Positions 30,385 through 39,553 of a DNA stretch of 42,719 bases are shown here, piece after piece. The DNA lies in NCBI GenBank assembly GCA_001804805.1, contig MHBH01000004.1, forward strand, positions 1 to 42,719, read 5' to 3'. Position 1 is the first letter of the stretch. Every line of letters starts with the position of its first letter. Source of the DNA: Lentisphaerae bacterium GWF2_49_21 (GTDB lineage Bacteria > Verrucomicrobiota > Lentisphaeria > Victivallales > GWF2-50-93). The position numbers were made by a program, and so were the translations under genes. The notes beneath the pieces are model-generated. The model saw only the letters and a list, made by a program, of their open reading frames with translations, searched no databases and was not told the origin of the DNA.

Positions 30385-33300
30385 TATTCAACAAGTCCTT
30401 TTATTAGCTTGTATAGTTCGTCAATTTTCTTTCCAGGTTCTTTCTCCTTGAGAAAATATGTCGACTCGCCCTTTTGTTTCTTCAAGTCAGGACCCAACGT
30501 GACAACATTGTTTTTCACGTTTAGAAATTTATATCCTGATTCCGCAAGTGAAAGCCTGATTTTGTAAACTTTGATCAAATTTCGCGCCGTTACGGGAATT
30601 TTTCCGTATCTGTCCTCCAGTTCCGAGGCTTTCTGATCCAGTTCTTCACTGCCTGCCGTTCTGCACAACTGGCGATAGGCGTCGATCCTCAGCTTGTCCG
30701 AGGGGATATATTCCGGGGGAAGCGCGGCGGACACCCTTCTACCTTCAGTTTCGTGGGCGAAGTCTATGAAATCAATGAATATGTCAGTCTGCGGAATGAA
30801 TTTTTCCGGCTTGCCTTTCAATTCTGCGACTGCGGACTTGAGGAAGGTACAGTAAAGATCAAACCCGATCTTGTTGATATGTCCGCTCTGTTCCGCGCCG
30901 AGGATATTGCCGGCTCCCCTGATCTCAAGATCCCTCAGCGCGAGCTTGAATCCGGCGCCAAGATGGGTGTATCGCCTGATTGCGCTGATCCTTTCCCTGA
31001 CAGTCCCCTCGAGGATCGTGTGCGGAGGAAGAAGAAGATATGCGTATGCCTGGCGTGTCCATCTGCCGACCCTTCCTCTGAGCTGGTAGAGTTCTGCAAG
31101 CCCGAAACGGTCTGCACGTTCCATGATTATCGTGTTGGCGTTCGGGATGTCCAATCCTGATTCTATGATAGTTGTGCTGACAAGTACGTCGGTTTTTCCA
31201 TCGAGGAAATCCATCATGACCTTTTCAAGTTCATGTTCCGGCATTCTTCCGTGTCCGATTGCGAAGTTCGCAGACGGCACTAGAGCCTTGAGCTTTTTGC
31301 AGGTGTTTTCGATCGAATTGATCCGGTTGTGGAGGTAGAAGACCTGTCCGCCCCGCTGGATCTCCCGTGAAATGGCCTCGCGGATGTGCTTCTCATCATA
31401 TTTGCAGACGATCGTCTGGACAGGCAGGCGCAATCCGGGCGGAGTCATGATCGTGCTTAGGTCGCGGACTCCTGTCATCGCCATGTAAAGAGTTCTCGGG
31501 ATAGGTGTGGCGGTCATTGTGAGTATATCGACAGTCGCCCTCAGGTGCTTGAGACGCTCCTTGTGCTCGACGCCGAACCTCTGTTCCTCGTCGACGATTA
31601 TAAGTCCAAGATTCTTGAAAGCGACATCCTTTTGAATCAGCCTGTGTGTTCCTATGATGATGTCTATCTTCCCCTCGGAAAGGGACTGCAGTATCTCCCT
31701 CTGTTCTCCATGGGTCCTGAAACGGCTGATCATCTCTATTATGAATGGAAATTCCGAGAAGCGTTCTGAAAAGGTGTATAGGTGCTGCTGTGCAAGGACG
31801 GTCGTCGGGACAAGTACAGCAACTTGTTTTCCGGCGTTCACAGCCTTGAAGGCGGCGCGCATGGCGACTTCCGTCTTTCCATAGCCGACATCTCCGCAGA
31901 GGAGGCGGTCCATCGGGACATGCGAGCACATGTCCTTCTTTATTTCATCTGTTGATTTCCGCTGATCTGGAGTTTCCGGAAACCTGAAAAGCTCCTCGAA
32001 GCTGTGCTGGTCAGGATCATCCTTTGGGAATGAGAAACCCGGATTATGGCTCCGCATCGCCTGAATCCTTATCATGTCGATGGCGAGGCCGCGCACTGAT
32101 CTTACCGCCTCAATCTTGGATTTCGACCATTTCTTGCTCCCGATCTTGCTTAGGACGGGCATGTTCTTTCCGGCACCGGTATATCTTGAGACCATGTCGG
32201 CATGCCAGAGCGGGACATAGACTGTCACGTTGTCCGCGAACTCTATCTTGAGCATTTCCTGGGAGACTCCTTTTTCCGTGACGGTCTTGAGTTCCTTGAA
32301 GATCCCTATCCCGTATTCGTTGTGGACGACGTAATCACCTTCCTCGATGTCAGCGATAGTCGGCATTCCCCGGGATTTCAGCGACTCCTTCAGTTTTTTC
32401 ATCGGTGCGAAGTTCGCAAACCTCTGGTGGTGCATCAGGAACATCTCATGTTCAGTCAGCACTGCGAGCTTCGCAGACGGCAGCACGAATCCCGAAGTGA
32501 TCTCGGAGATGTCGATCTCGACGGAATCCTTTTTAATCCCGTTCTCATTGCACCATGAGATTATCCGTTCATGACTGCTCTCGCCGGATCCGAGAAGCGC
32601 CACCCTGTATCCTTCAGCGAGCCATGAAGAGAGCTGGCCTGCGGTGAGCTTCCTTATCAGGCTAGAATATGCACCCTCAGTTTCTCCGGAGACAGTCTTC
32701 TTGATCTCCAGTACCGGGGAAACGCAGTCGCAGTCCACTCCGGTTTCTTCAGATGACGAATCAGCAGGATCAAGGAGCCTGACGGTATCTGCTGAAAGCT
32801 TTTCCAGCGATGCATTGAAAGTTTCCATGGAAGAATCTTTTCCGAACCTCTGGAGGTGCGTGATGCATTCGCCGGGATTTACCACTATCAGTCTTGGCTT
32901 CCTGCCCTTGAAATAGCTCATGAGCGACGAACTTGTTTTCCCTGAGACAAAGCTGTTTCTCATGATGACCGTATATTCCTTCACATTCTCCAGGGAAAGC
33001 TGGGTTTCGACCGAGAATGTCCTGATGGAGCTTATTTCGTCGCCCCAGAGCTCGATTCTTGCCGGATTGGCGCTTCCCGGGGAGAAGATGTCGATAATGC
33101 CGCCTCTCCGTGCAAATTCGCCGGGGGTGTTCACTTCGATCTCATCGTCGTAGTCCATGTCGACAAGTTTTTTAGTCAGGTCTTTCAGGCTTATGTTCAT
33201 GCCCTTCGTCAATTTTATCGTGTTCTTATCTATGGAATCAAGTTCCGGGACAGGGCTGGTGAAGGAAATTGCGCTGGCGATGAAAATATTGCCGTTTTTT

Positions 33301-33620
33301 CCTGACGCGGCCAGATATAGGGCTTTCATCCTCTGGAATTCATTTTCCGGCATGAACCTTTCGCCTTCCTCGGTTTCCGGGATAAGGACAGGGGAAAGAT
33401 TCCTATTGCAGATATCGCCCCAGGAGCTTAAGTTCGAAGATATGAATTCGGCGATGCTCAGCCTTGGGACTATTATTATGACGGATTCCGGGCATCCCTG
33501 CAGGGCTCTCATGAGCACAGGGAACATGGTATCGGGATCGACGTTAAGAAAGGTGTTTCCAGCCTCAATTCCGCCTGAAATCCAGTTATTTAGCTCTTTT
33601 TTCCAGACAATATGCTTCAT
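30384..33620 (-). CDS. mfd: Transcription-repair coupling factor
   Basis: Mfd displaces RNA polymerase stalled at DNA damage and recruits UvrA. About 1078 residues. An N-terminal UvrB-like part is followed by the RNA-polymerase-interaction domain (EEGDYVVHNEYGIGIFKEL, near residue 425), helicase motifs GDVGYGKTEVAMRAAF, DEEQRFGVEHKERLK and TATPIPRTLYMAMTGVRDLS, the second helicase lobe with TTIIESGLDIPNANT and QLRGRVGR, and the C-terminal TRCF domain. ATG 33620 is chosen; an in-frame TTG at 33656 lies in the promoter region. The SD is weak. Three TGCGARNNYCGCA motifs lie inside. It is divergent from rpoD and heads a possible operon with the ROK, lemA and DUF3137 genes. Confidence 0.95.
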   Translation of the reverse strand: MKHIVWKKELNNWISGGIEAGNTFLNVDPDTMFPVLMRALQGCPESVIIIVPRLSIAEFISSNLSSWGDICNRNLSPVLIPETEEGERFMPENEFQRMKALYLAASGKNGNIFIASAISFTSPVPELDSIDKNTIKLTKGMNISLKDLTKKLVDMDYDDEIEVNTPGEFARRGGIIDIFSPGSANPARIELWGDEISSIRTFSVETQLSLENVKEYTVIMRNSFVSGKTSSSLMSYFKGRKPRLIVVNPGECITHLQRFGKDSSMETFNASLEKLSADTVRLLDPADSSSEETGVDCDCVSPVLEIKKTVSGETEGAYSSLIRKLTAGQLSSWLAEGYRVALLGSGESSHERIISWCNENGIKKDSVEIDISEITSGFVLPSAKLAVLTEHEMFLMHHQRFANFAPMKKLKESLKSRGMPTIADIEEGDYVVHNEYGIGIFKELKTVTEKGVSQEMLKIEFADNVTVYVPLWHADMVSRYTGAGKNMPVLSKIGSKKWSKSKIEAVRSVRGLAIDMIRIQAMRSHNPGFSFPKDDPDQHSFEELFRFPETPDQRKSTDEIKKDMCSHVPMDRLLCGDVGYGKTEVAMRAAFKAVNAGKQVAVLVPTTVLAQQHLYTFSERFSEFPFIIEMISRFRTHGEQREILQSLSEGKIDIIIGTHRLIQKDVAFKNLGLIIVDEEQRFGVEHKERLKHLRATVDILTMTATPIPRTLYMAMTGVRDLSTIMTPPGLRLPVQTIVCKYDEKHIREAISREIQRGGQVFYLHNRINSIENTCKKLKALVPSANFAIGHGRMPEHELEKVMMDFLDGKTDVLVSTTIIESGLDIPNANTIIMERADRFGLAELYQLRGRVGRWTRQAYAYLLLPPHTILEGTVRERISAIRRYTHLGAGFKLALRDLEIRGAGNILGAEQSGHINKIGFDLYCTFLKSAVAELKGKPEKFIPQTDIFIDFIDFAHETEGRRVSAALPPEYIPSDKLRIDAYRQLCRTAGSEELDQKASELEDRYGKIPVTARNLIKVYKIRLSLAESGYKFLNVKNNVVTLGPDLKKQKGESTYFLKEKEPGKKIDELYKLIKGLVE

Positions 33621-33624
33621 TCTT

Positions 33625-33652
33625 TTGACTTTTATTGTGTGTATTGTATAGT
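33625..33652 (+). promoter_or_regulatory. Sigma-70 promoter of rpoD
   Basis: TTGACT (33625-33630) and TATAGT (33647-33652) are separated by 16 bp and match five of six consensus positions each. The leader to the rpoD ATG is about 105 nt. The element lies at the 5' end of the divergent mfd gene. Confidence 0.6.
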
Positions 33653-33762
33653 ACAACCTTTTTGGGCAAAATCAGCCTTGTTGATCCGGCTTTGTCCAAG
33701 AAAAGGGAATCTATCGAGGTTCCCTAGGGGGATTTGGAAGTTTAACATAATTTACGGGTGTT

Positions 33763-35259
33763 ATGAAAGCCAAAAAAAGCAAGAAAATAATTAAGAAATC
33801 ATCTAAGCCCATAGCCGCCAAAAAGGTTGTGAAGAAGGTGAATTCGGCCTCAAAAGCAATAAAAGTTGTCAAACCGGCAAAGAAAGCCCCGGTTAAAAAG
33901 ACTGCCGTAAAAAAAGCCCCGCCGCCTAAGAAAATCGTGAAAAAACCGGCAGTGGCTAAAAAAATTAGTAAACCTGTAAAAAAGTCCGTTAAACCGGCAG
34001 TTTCCAAGAAACCCGTGAAAAAGGCTGAAAAGAAGCCTGTAATGGCCAAAAAGCCGGCTCCTGTCAAAAAACTTCCAGTTAAAAAGGTTCCCGTCGTCAA
34101 AGCTGCAAAAGACACAAAGCCTGTAAAAGGCAAGGAAACCAAGAAAACCGAACCTGCAAAGCCTGAGGCAAAGGTCAAGCTTCCGTCAAGGCTTTCAAAA
34201 AAGGAACTTGCCGCTATCAGGAAGGCCGAGGCAAAAAAGGCCAAGCTTCTTGCCATGGAGAAGACCGAGGAGAAGGAGTTCGAGGAAATTGAAGATTTTT
34301 CTGAAGAGCCCGCTCCCGTAAAAAGAAAAGTCGGAAGGCCGAGGAAGTCCGACGCCGACAAGGCGAAGGATGCTACTACAAAGGTAAAGAAAGGTGACTC
34401 AGCCGACGATGCAGCATCGCTTTCAAAGAACGATACGATGAAAGTGTATATGCAGGATATCGGACAGATATCCCTTGTGACAAAAGACGAGGAAGTCGAG
34501 CTTGCCGCAAAGATACACGGAAACGATCCGAAACTCAGGGAAGAGGCCCGCGCCACCCTTATCAAGGCGAACCTCCGTCTCGTCGTAAAGATTGCACACG
34601 ACTTCAAAGGACTCGGGCTTCCGCTCCTGGACCTTATTTCCGAAGGCAATATCGGCCTGATGAGGGCCGTTGAAAAATTCGATCCGGCGAAAGGTGCGAA
34701 ATTCAGTTCCTACGCCGCCTGGTGGATCAAGCAGTCGATGCGCCGCGCCCTGGCAAACCAGAGCAAGACGATCCGCATCCCCGTGCAGTCCGCCGGAAAG
34801 ATCAACAAGATCAAGTCCGCAAGGCTCAAGCTCACTGAAAAACTTGGCCGTGAACCCACGGATGCGGAAATCGCAAGTTATCTCGAGTTCAGTGAACGCA
34901 CGGTCGCAGGCCTCAGGCTCGCAGACCTCAGGACTTTCTCATTGCACGATCCCATCCAGCAGGGCGAGGACGGCGAGTTCCAGGACATCATTCCCGACAG
35001 GGGCGCTTCCATACCCGACAGAATTCTTGGCGATCTCGAATCGGTCGGACGCCTGACAAATCTCATGGAAAGCCTTGATGAGAGGGAGAAGATGATCCTC
35101 AAGATGAGGTTCGGTCTCGACGGTAACAAGCCTCGGACTCTTGAGGAAGTCAGCCAGGAAATCGGCAGGACGAGGGAACGCGTCAGGCAGATCCAGAACC
35201 AGGCCCTGACCAAGCTCAAGACCATGCTGATTGACGAATCAGGTTTCGTCTACGAATAA
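33763..35259 (+). CDS. rpoD: Primary sigma factor RpoD with Lys-rich AT-hook N-terminal extension
   Basis: The last 270 residues are a full sigma-70: region 1.2 (MKVYMQDIGQISLVTKDEE, from about 226), region 2 (NLRLVVKIAHDF, SSYAAWWIKQSMRRALANQ), region 3 (IRIPVQSAGKINKI) and region 4 (RTLEEVSQEIGRTRERVRQI). The first 225 residues are unusual: a histone H1-like stretch of KKxxKPxxKK repeats (1-135), a mixed charged part, and VGRPRK, an AT-hook, near 189-194. This replaces the acidic region 1.1 of classical RpoD. Lys-rich extensions occur on some PVC sigma factors to my recollection. It should bind DNA non-specifically or in the minor groove (inference). The SD is weak. Confidence 0.93.
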   Translation: MKAKKSKKIIKKSSKPIAAKKVVKKVNSASKAIKVVKPAKKAPVKKTAVKKAPPPKKIVKKPAVAKKISKPVKKSVKPAVSKKPVKKAEKKPVMAKKPAPVKKLPVKKVPVVKAAKDTKPVKGKETKKTEPAKPEAKVKLPSRLSKKELAAIRKAEAKKAKLLAMEKTEEKEFEEIEDFSEEPAPVKRKVGRPRKSDADKAKDATTKVKKGDSADDAASLSKNDTMKVYMQDIGQISLVTKDEEVELAAKIHGNDPKLREEARATLIKANLRLVVKIAHDFKGLGLPLLDLISEGNIGLMRAVEKFDPAKGAKFSSYAAWWIKQSMRRALANQSKTIRIPVQSAGKINKIKSARLKLTEKLGREPTDAEIASYLEFSERTVAGLRLADLRTFSLHDPIQQGEDGEFQDIIPDRGASIPDRILGDLESVGRLTNLMESLDEREKMILKMRFGLDGNKPRTLEEVSQEIGRTRERVRQIQNQALTKLKTMLIDESGFVYE

Positions 35260-35264
35260 GATTT

Positions 35265-35296
35265 TTGACAGGATAACAGGATTTTCAGGATTATTT
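35265..35296 (+). repeat. ACAGGAT stutter between rpoD and rpsU
   Basis: TTGACAGGATAACAGGATTT continues to TTCAGGATTATTTT: three AGGAT units with a period of about 8-10. It includes TTGACA, but no -10 stands at a good distance. It is one of several short-period phrases in gaps of this window. Confidence 0.45.
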
Positions 35297-35355
35297 TGTA
35301 AAAATTCAAAAAACATAAACTACCCATAGCAGCTTTGAAGGGGGTGAAGAAACAG

Positions 35356-35592
35356 ATGATTGAAATACGGATGAAGAAAGGCGAACAGATTGACCGCGCG
35401 CTTCGCAGGCTCAAGAAGAAGCTTGACAAGGAAGGCGTTCTCAAGGAGATCCGCAACCGCCGTCATTATGAAAAGCCGAGCGAGAAGAAACGTCGCGCGG
35501 CACGCCGCCCCAGAATGAGCAGCTACACTACCGGTTATAGCAGTGGTTACAGCGGAGGCAGCAGCGGTGGCGGTTACAGCAGCAGGGACTAA
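35356..35592 (+). CDS. rpsU: Ribosomal protein bS21 with Gly/Ser/Tyr-rich tail
   Basis: The first 55 of 78 residues are a normal bS21: [35 protein letters not shown], then [15 protein letters not shown]. bS21 binds near the anti-Shine-Dalgarno end of 16S rRNA and aids initiation. The last 24 residues ([19 protein letters not shown] and onward) are low-complexity Gly/Ser/Tyr, absent from standard bS21. AGGGGGTGA 9 bp before ATG 35356 is a very strong SD and fixes the start; the in-frame TTG at 35335 is upstream of it. A strong terminator follows. Confidence 0.92.
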   Translation: MIEIRMKKGEQIDRALRRLKKKLDKEGVLKEIRNRRHYEKPSEKKRRAARRPRMSSYTTGYSSGYSGGSSGGGYSSRD

Positions 35593-35615
35593 ACATCCTG
35601 CCCAGCATAAAATTC

Positions 35616-35646
35616 AAAACCCCGGTCTTAAAAACCGGGGTTTTTT
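35616..35646. terminator. Strong bidirectional terminator after rpsU
   Basis: AAAACCCCGGT and ACCGGGGTTTT form an 11-bp stem with a short loop, followed by more T. It serves rpsU from the left and, through the A-run, the convergent hypothetical gene from the right. Confidence 0.85.
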
Positions 35647-35678
35647 ATTTGAAATATTCGGGAAAAATAAAAGCCCTA

Positions 35679-37031
35679 TTATCTTTCCTTTTGTATATAC
35701 TGAAGAGTAAATTTATATTTGAATTGATCAAGCATCCCGTCAACATTGAAAGATTTGATATCATAGCTGGCTGGATCCACAGTTATTACTGCGCATGCCA
35801 GTCTTTTCATTATTTCTCCAGAAAGATCAATTCCATTGACCTCCAAGGGTAATTTGATGCGTTTCATAATTTTAAGAAATTCATCTTTTTTCGGGATACC
35901 TTTGAGCGTAATTAGAGTTTCCGTTTTTCCAGTTATCTTAAACTCATACATATTCAGCAATTCCTCCATGAAGTTTTTAAAACTGTAAGATGTCAGTGAA
36001 GGCTGACCAGTTAATAGTGAAATTGAAGGGGACTCGCTTTTTCTAAAAATATCAATATCTATTGGGGGATTGTTCTCGACTTTGTCTTTCACCTTGAAAC
36101 TGCTCAATACTTGTTTGTCTTCAATCCTTATGGAACCGGACAATTCAGGGATAATCCATGGAATGGTGCTGAAATTATCTATATTTTCCGCATTTCCAAT
36201 CTTTTCCAGCAGCTTGTTTTTGGCGGAAAAATTCATTGTTAACTCCTTCAATCCGTCTTTATCTTCGATAAAAGTTATCTTTTGATTAATAATAGGATTT
36301 TCAACGGCATCATCAGGGCCGATTTTGTTGCTGGTATTTAATTCGGTCGTTAAAGATTTTCCAGTCTGAATTTTATCAAGTATGTTCTTAATTGTTCCTG
36401 ACGCATTTTCTCCGGTTATTTCCATCTGATTGTATACGGGCCGGGATATAAGTGACAATAAGGTTTTGCACATATCCATTTCTTTCCCTGTAGGCTTTTT
36501 AGGTGGATGGAAAAGAAGGGTGAGTACATTGGTTTCATTAAGAGTGGCTATAAAGCAGCAGAATACCATTTTACCGGACATTTCGCCAGTCTGAACAAGA
36601 ACAGGATATCCTCCTATGGAAAACTTTTTATATTCATAGTTGGAGATCATCTTTTTTAGTTTCTCATGCTCATCCTCAATATTGAATCTTTCCTTATCAG
36701 CAAAATAAGCTGTATTGGTTGAAACAAAAATACGAAAGAATCCACGTTCAGATTCGCCGACAGTGTATGGTTTCTGGGATAATATTTTATCTATATCCTT
36801 TTTAGTTCCCCAGATTGTGCCCAATAAACTGTCTCCGGAATCTATAGCTATAAAATCGGAAGGGATGGCAAATTCAAGCTGAAGAGGAACTAGAGTATTT
36901 GCAGTTGCGGTCTTAAAGGAAATCATTTTCCAGCCTTCGGGAAGATTCGGCTTTGCATCTTCTGCGTTCATTGCTGAAAATAAAAAGTAAAGGAATACAC
37001 AAACTGTAAGCCTAAAAGTGTTTGATTTCAT
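35679..37031 (-). CDS. Secreted hypothetical protein, 450 aa
   Basis: A signal peptide (MKSNTFRLTVCVFLYFLFSA, cleavage near NAEDA) is followed by a soluble domain of mixed strands. Residues 30-200 (GWKMISFKTATANTLVPL through FCCFIATLNETNVLTLLFHP) look like a single globular unit; a second part follows to the end. I find no motif that identifies a family. It lies 78 bp downstream of another secreted protein gene on the same strand, so they may be co-transcribed, and the pair may act together in the envelope (inference). Its base composition is visibly more AT-rich than that of its neighbours, which could reflect transfer or weak codon selection. Confidence 0.6.
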   Translation of the reverse strand: MKSNTFRLTVCVFLYFLFSAMNAEDAKPNLPEGWKMISFKTATANTLVPLQLEFAIPSDFIAIDSGDSLLGTIWGTKKDIDKILSQKPYTVGESERGFFRIFVSTNTAYFADKERFNIEDEHEKLKKMISNYEYKKFSIGGYPVLVQTGEMSGKMVFCCFIATLNETNVLTLLFHPPKKPTGKEMDMCKTLLSLISRPVYNQMEITGENASGTIKNILDKIQTGKSLTTELNTSNKIGPDDAVENPIINQKITFIEDKDGLKELTMNFSAKNKLLEKIGNAENIDNFSTIPWIIPELSGSIRIEDKQVLSSFKVKDKVENNPPIDIDIFRKSESPSISLLTGQPSLTSYSFKNFMEELLNMYEFKITGKTETLITLKGIPKKDEFLKIMKRIKLPLEVNGIDLSGEIMKRLACAVITVDPASYDIKSFNVDGMLDQFKYKFTLQYIQKER

Positions 37032-37109
37032 AATACCTCACTATTATTTTGGAATTGTAAAATACTATCAGTAATGCTATGAGGAGTAAACCAATAAGGG
37101 CTGTTCTTG

Positions 37110-38159
37110 TTATTTCTTTTGTTCTGTCTTCATGTTTTCCTTCAGCCAGCTGCGGAGATTGCCAATCAGCTTTTCTATCTTATCGTAGTTCGCCTGAGGG
37201 ATCTTGCCGCTTGAATAGAGATAGTCCATCATGATCGTCTTGGCGAAGATGTCGGCGCTCGCCTCCTCGGGATGGTAGATGTTCGTGCTCAGGGAAAGAA
37301 AGGCGTCCCTGTATTCCTTGACGGCAAGAAGATTCTGGGAAACAGGTTTGCCGTCCTTGTCGGGTTGTGGCTGCATATTGAAGCCATCAGGGGATTTTGT
37401 CAGCGTGATTCCGAGCATCTGGAAATCCTTCGGCATTTTCTTGAGACTTTCTCCGTCGGAAAAAACGACCAGCGGAAGAATGTAGGTGGTGTCCGAATCC
37501 TTTTTAACGGGCAATATCCAAGTGCAGTCAAGTGCATCCGGGTTTGCAAGATGGTGGACGACCAGCCAATCGCAGCCGTTTATCTTGTCCGCCTTTTCCA
37601 AGCCCCATATATTCTTGTAGAGCGAGCTGAAGAAGCCCGGATTGAGCCTTTGGAAGACATGGAACTGCTCATGGATGAAAAGCTCGATGAAAAAAAGCTT
37701 GTTTGGTGAACTGATGATGTTCTTGCAGATTCCTTCAGAAAGTATGATATGATGATCCCTCGTGTGAGGAAGACCTCCCTCGATGTTGTCCGAGACTTTC
37801 AGGAAGCTCCATGACAGTGCGGCGAACTTCGGATAATCCTTTTTCAGCGACGGATTGATTTCGGTGATCAGCTTTTTAATTTCCTCCTGTTCCTCTGCGG
37901 AGAAGGACTTTGCGGCGTTCTGGTAGCGGAGCCTGCATTCCGCACGCATCTCGTCCAAAGTTGTTCCCGCGATCTGCGAACCTGTCTTTGCGGACATTTC
38001 CATCGGCTGGAGCTGGTTGAAGTAAGGAGCGAGTGAATCGTTGACGATCTCCTTTTTAGCCTCGGTTTCGTCCAGGAACTTTATCTGCGGGATGTCCTCG
38101 GCGGCGCACAGGAAGGATGTGAATAAAAACAGGAAAACAGAAATGATTTTATGTTTCAT
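37110..38159 (-). CDS. Secreted protein with zincin-type HExxH motif
   Basis: About 349 residues starting MKHKIISVFLFLFTSFLCAA, a signal peptide; the CAAE stretch might be a lipobox variant. FIHEQFHVFQR (near residues 161-171) has the HExxH zinc signature, and NIYHPEEASADIFAKT (near 290-305) carries acidic residues at a spacing that could supply a third ligand as in gluzincins. A metallopeptidase role is likely but not certain. ATG 38159 starts the signal peptide; codons to 38198 upstream are not convincing. It precedes the 450-residue secreted protein gene. Confidence 0.65.
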   Translation of the reverse strand: MKHKIISVFLFLFTSFLCAAEDIPQIKFLDETEAKKEIVNDSLAPYFNQLQPMEMSAKTGSQIAGTTLDEMRAECRLRYQNAAKSFSAEEQEEIKKLITEINPSLKKDYPKFAALSWSFLKVSDNIEGGLPHTRDHHIILSEGICKNIISSPNKLFFIELFIHEQFHVFQRLNPGFFSSLYKNIWGLEKADKINGCDWLVVHHLANPDALDCTWILPVKKDSDTTYILPLVVFSDGESLKKMPKDFQMLGITLTKSPDGFNMQPQPDKDGKPVSQNLLAVKEYRDAFLSLSTNIYHPEEASADIFAKTIMMDYLYSSGKIPQANYDKIEKLIGNLRSWLKENMKTEQKK

Positions 38160-38256
38160 GGAAGATAATATAGGATACATCGTGGCAATTTCGAACAATT
38201 TCTGAATGAATCAGGCTGTAAGCAGTGTATATTAACCCATAGGAAATATCATTGCT

Positions 38257-38378
38257 GTCCCAAATGGGACGGATGACTGGATGGGTGGATTGATGGATGA
38301 ATGGGTTTGAAATGAATCAGAGAATGAATTAATACTTCTTGTTTTCATTTTTACATCCATCCAAGCATCCAGTCATCC
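38257..38378. repeat. Inverted repeat and GGATG stutter before the GT-B-like gene
   Basis: GTCCC-AAAT-GGGAC (38257-38270) is a small hairpin. GGATGACTGGATG (38271-38283) is perfectly inverted at 38366-38378 (CATCCAGTCATCC), and further TGGAT/ATCCA units extend the arms. The spacer of about 80 bp is AT-rich. The arms consist of repeated TGGATG-like words. Confidence 0.6.
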
Positions 38379-38413
38379 ATCCATCCTAAAAATATTACTG
38401 GAAGGCATTATAG

Positions 38414-39502
38414 ATGCATTCACCTGTGGACAAGGCTAGGAATATACTGGTTGTTTCGTGCGAGGCCGGCGGCGCGCAGATATTGTCGTCGATGGTTAAG
38501 TCGAAACCCAACAAGAACTACTTTTTCTGCCTGGAAGGGCCTGCCGTGGATATTTTTGAGGGCAAGATCCGGAAAATGCAGATGGTTCCGCTGGATTTCA
38601 TAAGCAGCAACAGGAGGAGCGTTGACCTTGTCCTCACCAGCACAAGTTTCCTTTCTGATTTTGAAAGGAAGGCAATCGCACTGGCGAAAAAGAACAAGGT
38701 TAAAGTGGCATCCGTCCTGGATCATTGGATTGGCTACCGGGAACGATTCCTTCCAATGGAAATATGGAAGAAGATTCCTGTCACCTGGATGAATTATCTT
38801 CCTGATGAGATCTGGGTGACCGACAGATGCGCCTTTGACATCATCCAGAAGGAAAAGTTTCCCATGCGGTTGGTGTCCAGGATGAACAACCAATACCTTG
38901 ACGATATAGCGTTGACGTTTGAAAATGAGGCCAAGAGGAAGAGAGGCCCTGAAATCCTGCCCAAGAATGACGTCAAGATCCTTTATATAAGCGAGCCGGT
39001 TTCAGAGGAGACCAGGCTTATGCATAGGGACCCTGTCCACCGTGGTTTTTCTGAAACCGACATCGTAAAGGCAATTCTCCAGTTCCTCGTGAGCAACTTC
39101 AGCCTGACAAATATAAAGTTCCGTTTGCGCCTGAGTCCCAACGAACCTCAGGACAAATACGACGATCTGATCAAGGGAGTTTCACAGATTGAGAAATCCA
39201 CGTCAAGGACCCTGATTGACGATCTGCTCTGGGCGAATACTGTTCTAGGAGTTGAAAGTCCCGACTTGGTGCTTGGGCTTGCCGCAGGAAAGGTTGTCCT
39301 CATCTATCAGCCGGAGACGGCACTGCGGAACAGCTGTATCCCCTACAAGACCATCATGCGGATAAGCGCACTGGACCTGGAATTGTACAACAAGCTGCTT
39401 GAACTGGTCAATCCGCCTCCGGAGCTTCCAATGCCGGAGTTTCCTTCATCAAGATCCGGTCCGATGGAAAGACCAGCTTTTCCAAGAAAGCCTAATTTCT
39501 AA
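38414..39502 (+). CDS. GT-B-like glycosyltransferase-related protein
   Basis: Of 362 residues, the start NILVVSCEAGGAQILSSMV is a Rossmann-like entry and the C-terminal half (DLLWANTVLGVESPDLVLGLAAGKVVLIY) resembles the donor-binding part of GT-B glycosyltransferases or polysaccharide-export proteins, where an acidic residue and a Gly-rich turn bind a nucleotide sugar. VLDHWIGYRERF and MNYLPDEIWVTD support a two-Rossmann layout. I cannot assign a specific family. The tail is Pro-rich (LPMPEFPSSRSG). GGAAGG 9 bp before the ATG supports the start. It is a single-gene unit. Confidence 0.55.
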   Translation: MHSPVDKARNILVVSCEAGGAQILSSMVKSKPNKNYFFCLEGPAVDIFEGKIRKMQMVPLDFISSNRRSVDLVLTSTSFLSDFERKAIALAKKNKVKVASVLDHWIGYRERFLPMEIWKKIPVTWMNYLPDEIWVTDRCAFDIIQKEKFPMRLVSRMNNQYLDDIALTFENEAKRKRGPEILPKNDVKILYISEPVSEETRLMHRDPVHRGFSETDIVKAILQFLVSNFSLTNIKFRLRLSPNEPQDKYDDLIKGVSQIEKSTSRTLIDDLLWANTVLGVESPDLVLGLAAGKVVLIYQPETALRNSCIPYKTIMRISALDLELYNKLLELVNPPPELPMPEFPSSRSGPMERPAFPRKPNF

Positions 39503-39553
39503 AATGGATATTTTGCAGAGGTGGATTTATGAAGAATATGACGATATGTATAA

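Noticed and set aside
33711-34649. Long minus-strand frame opposite the rpoD N-terminus (312 codons)
   Set aside because: It mirrors the Lys-codon repeats of rpoD, giving a Phe/Ser/Leu-rich product; no SD, and the sigma factor on the other strand is certain.
35265-35296. Promoter for rpsU from the TTGACA in the stutter
   Set aside because: No acceptable -10 box at 15-19 bp; the sequence is better explained as a short-period repeat.
38271-38378. CRISPR array, because of repeated TGGATG words
   Set aside because: Units are only 6-13 bp, irregularly spaced and inverted; there are no spacers of constant length and no cas genes.
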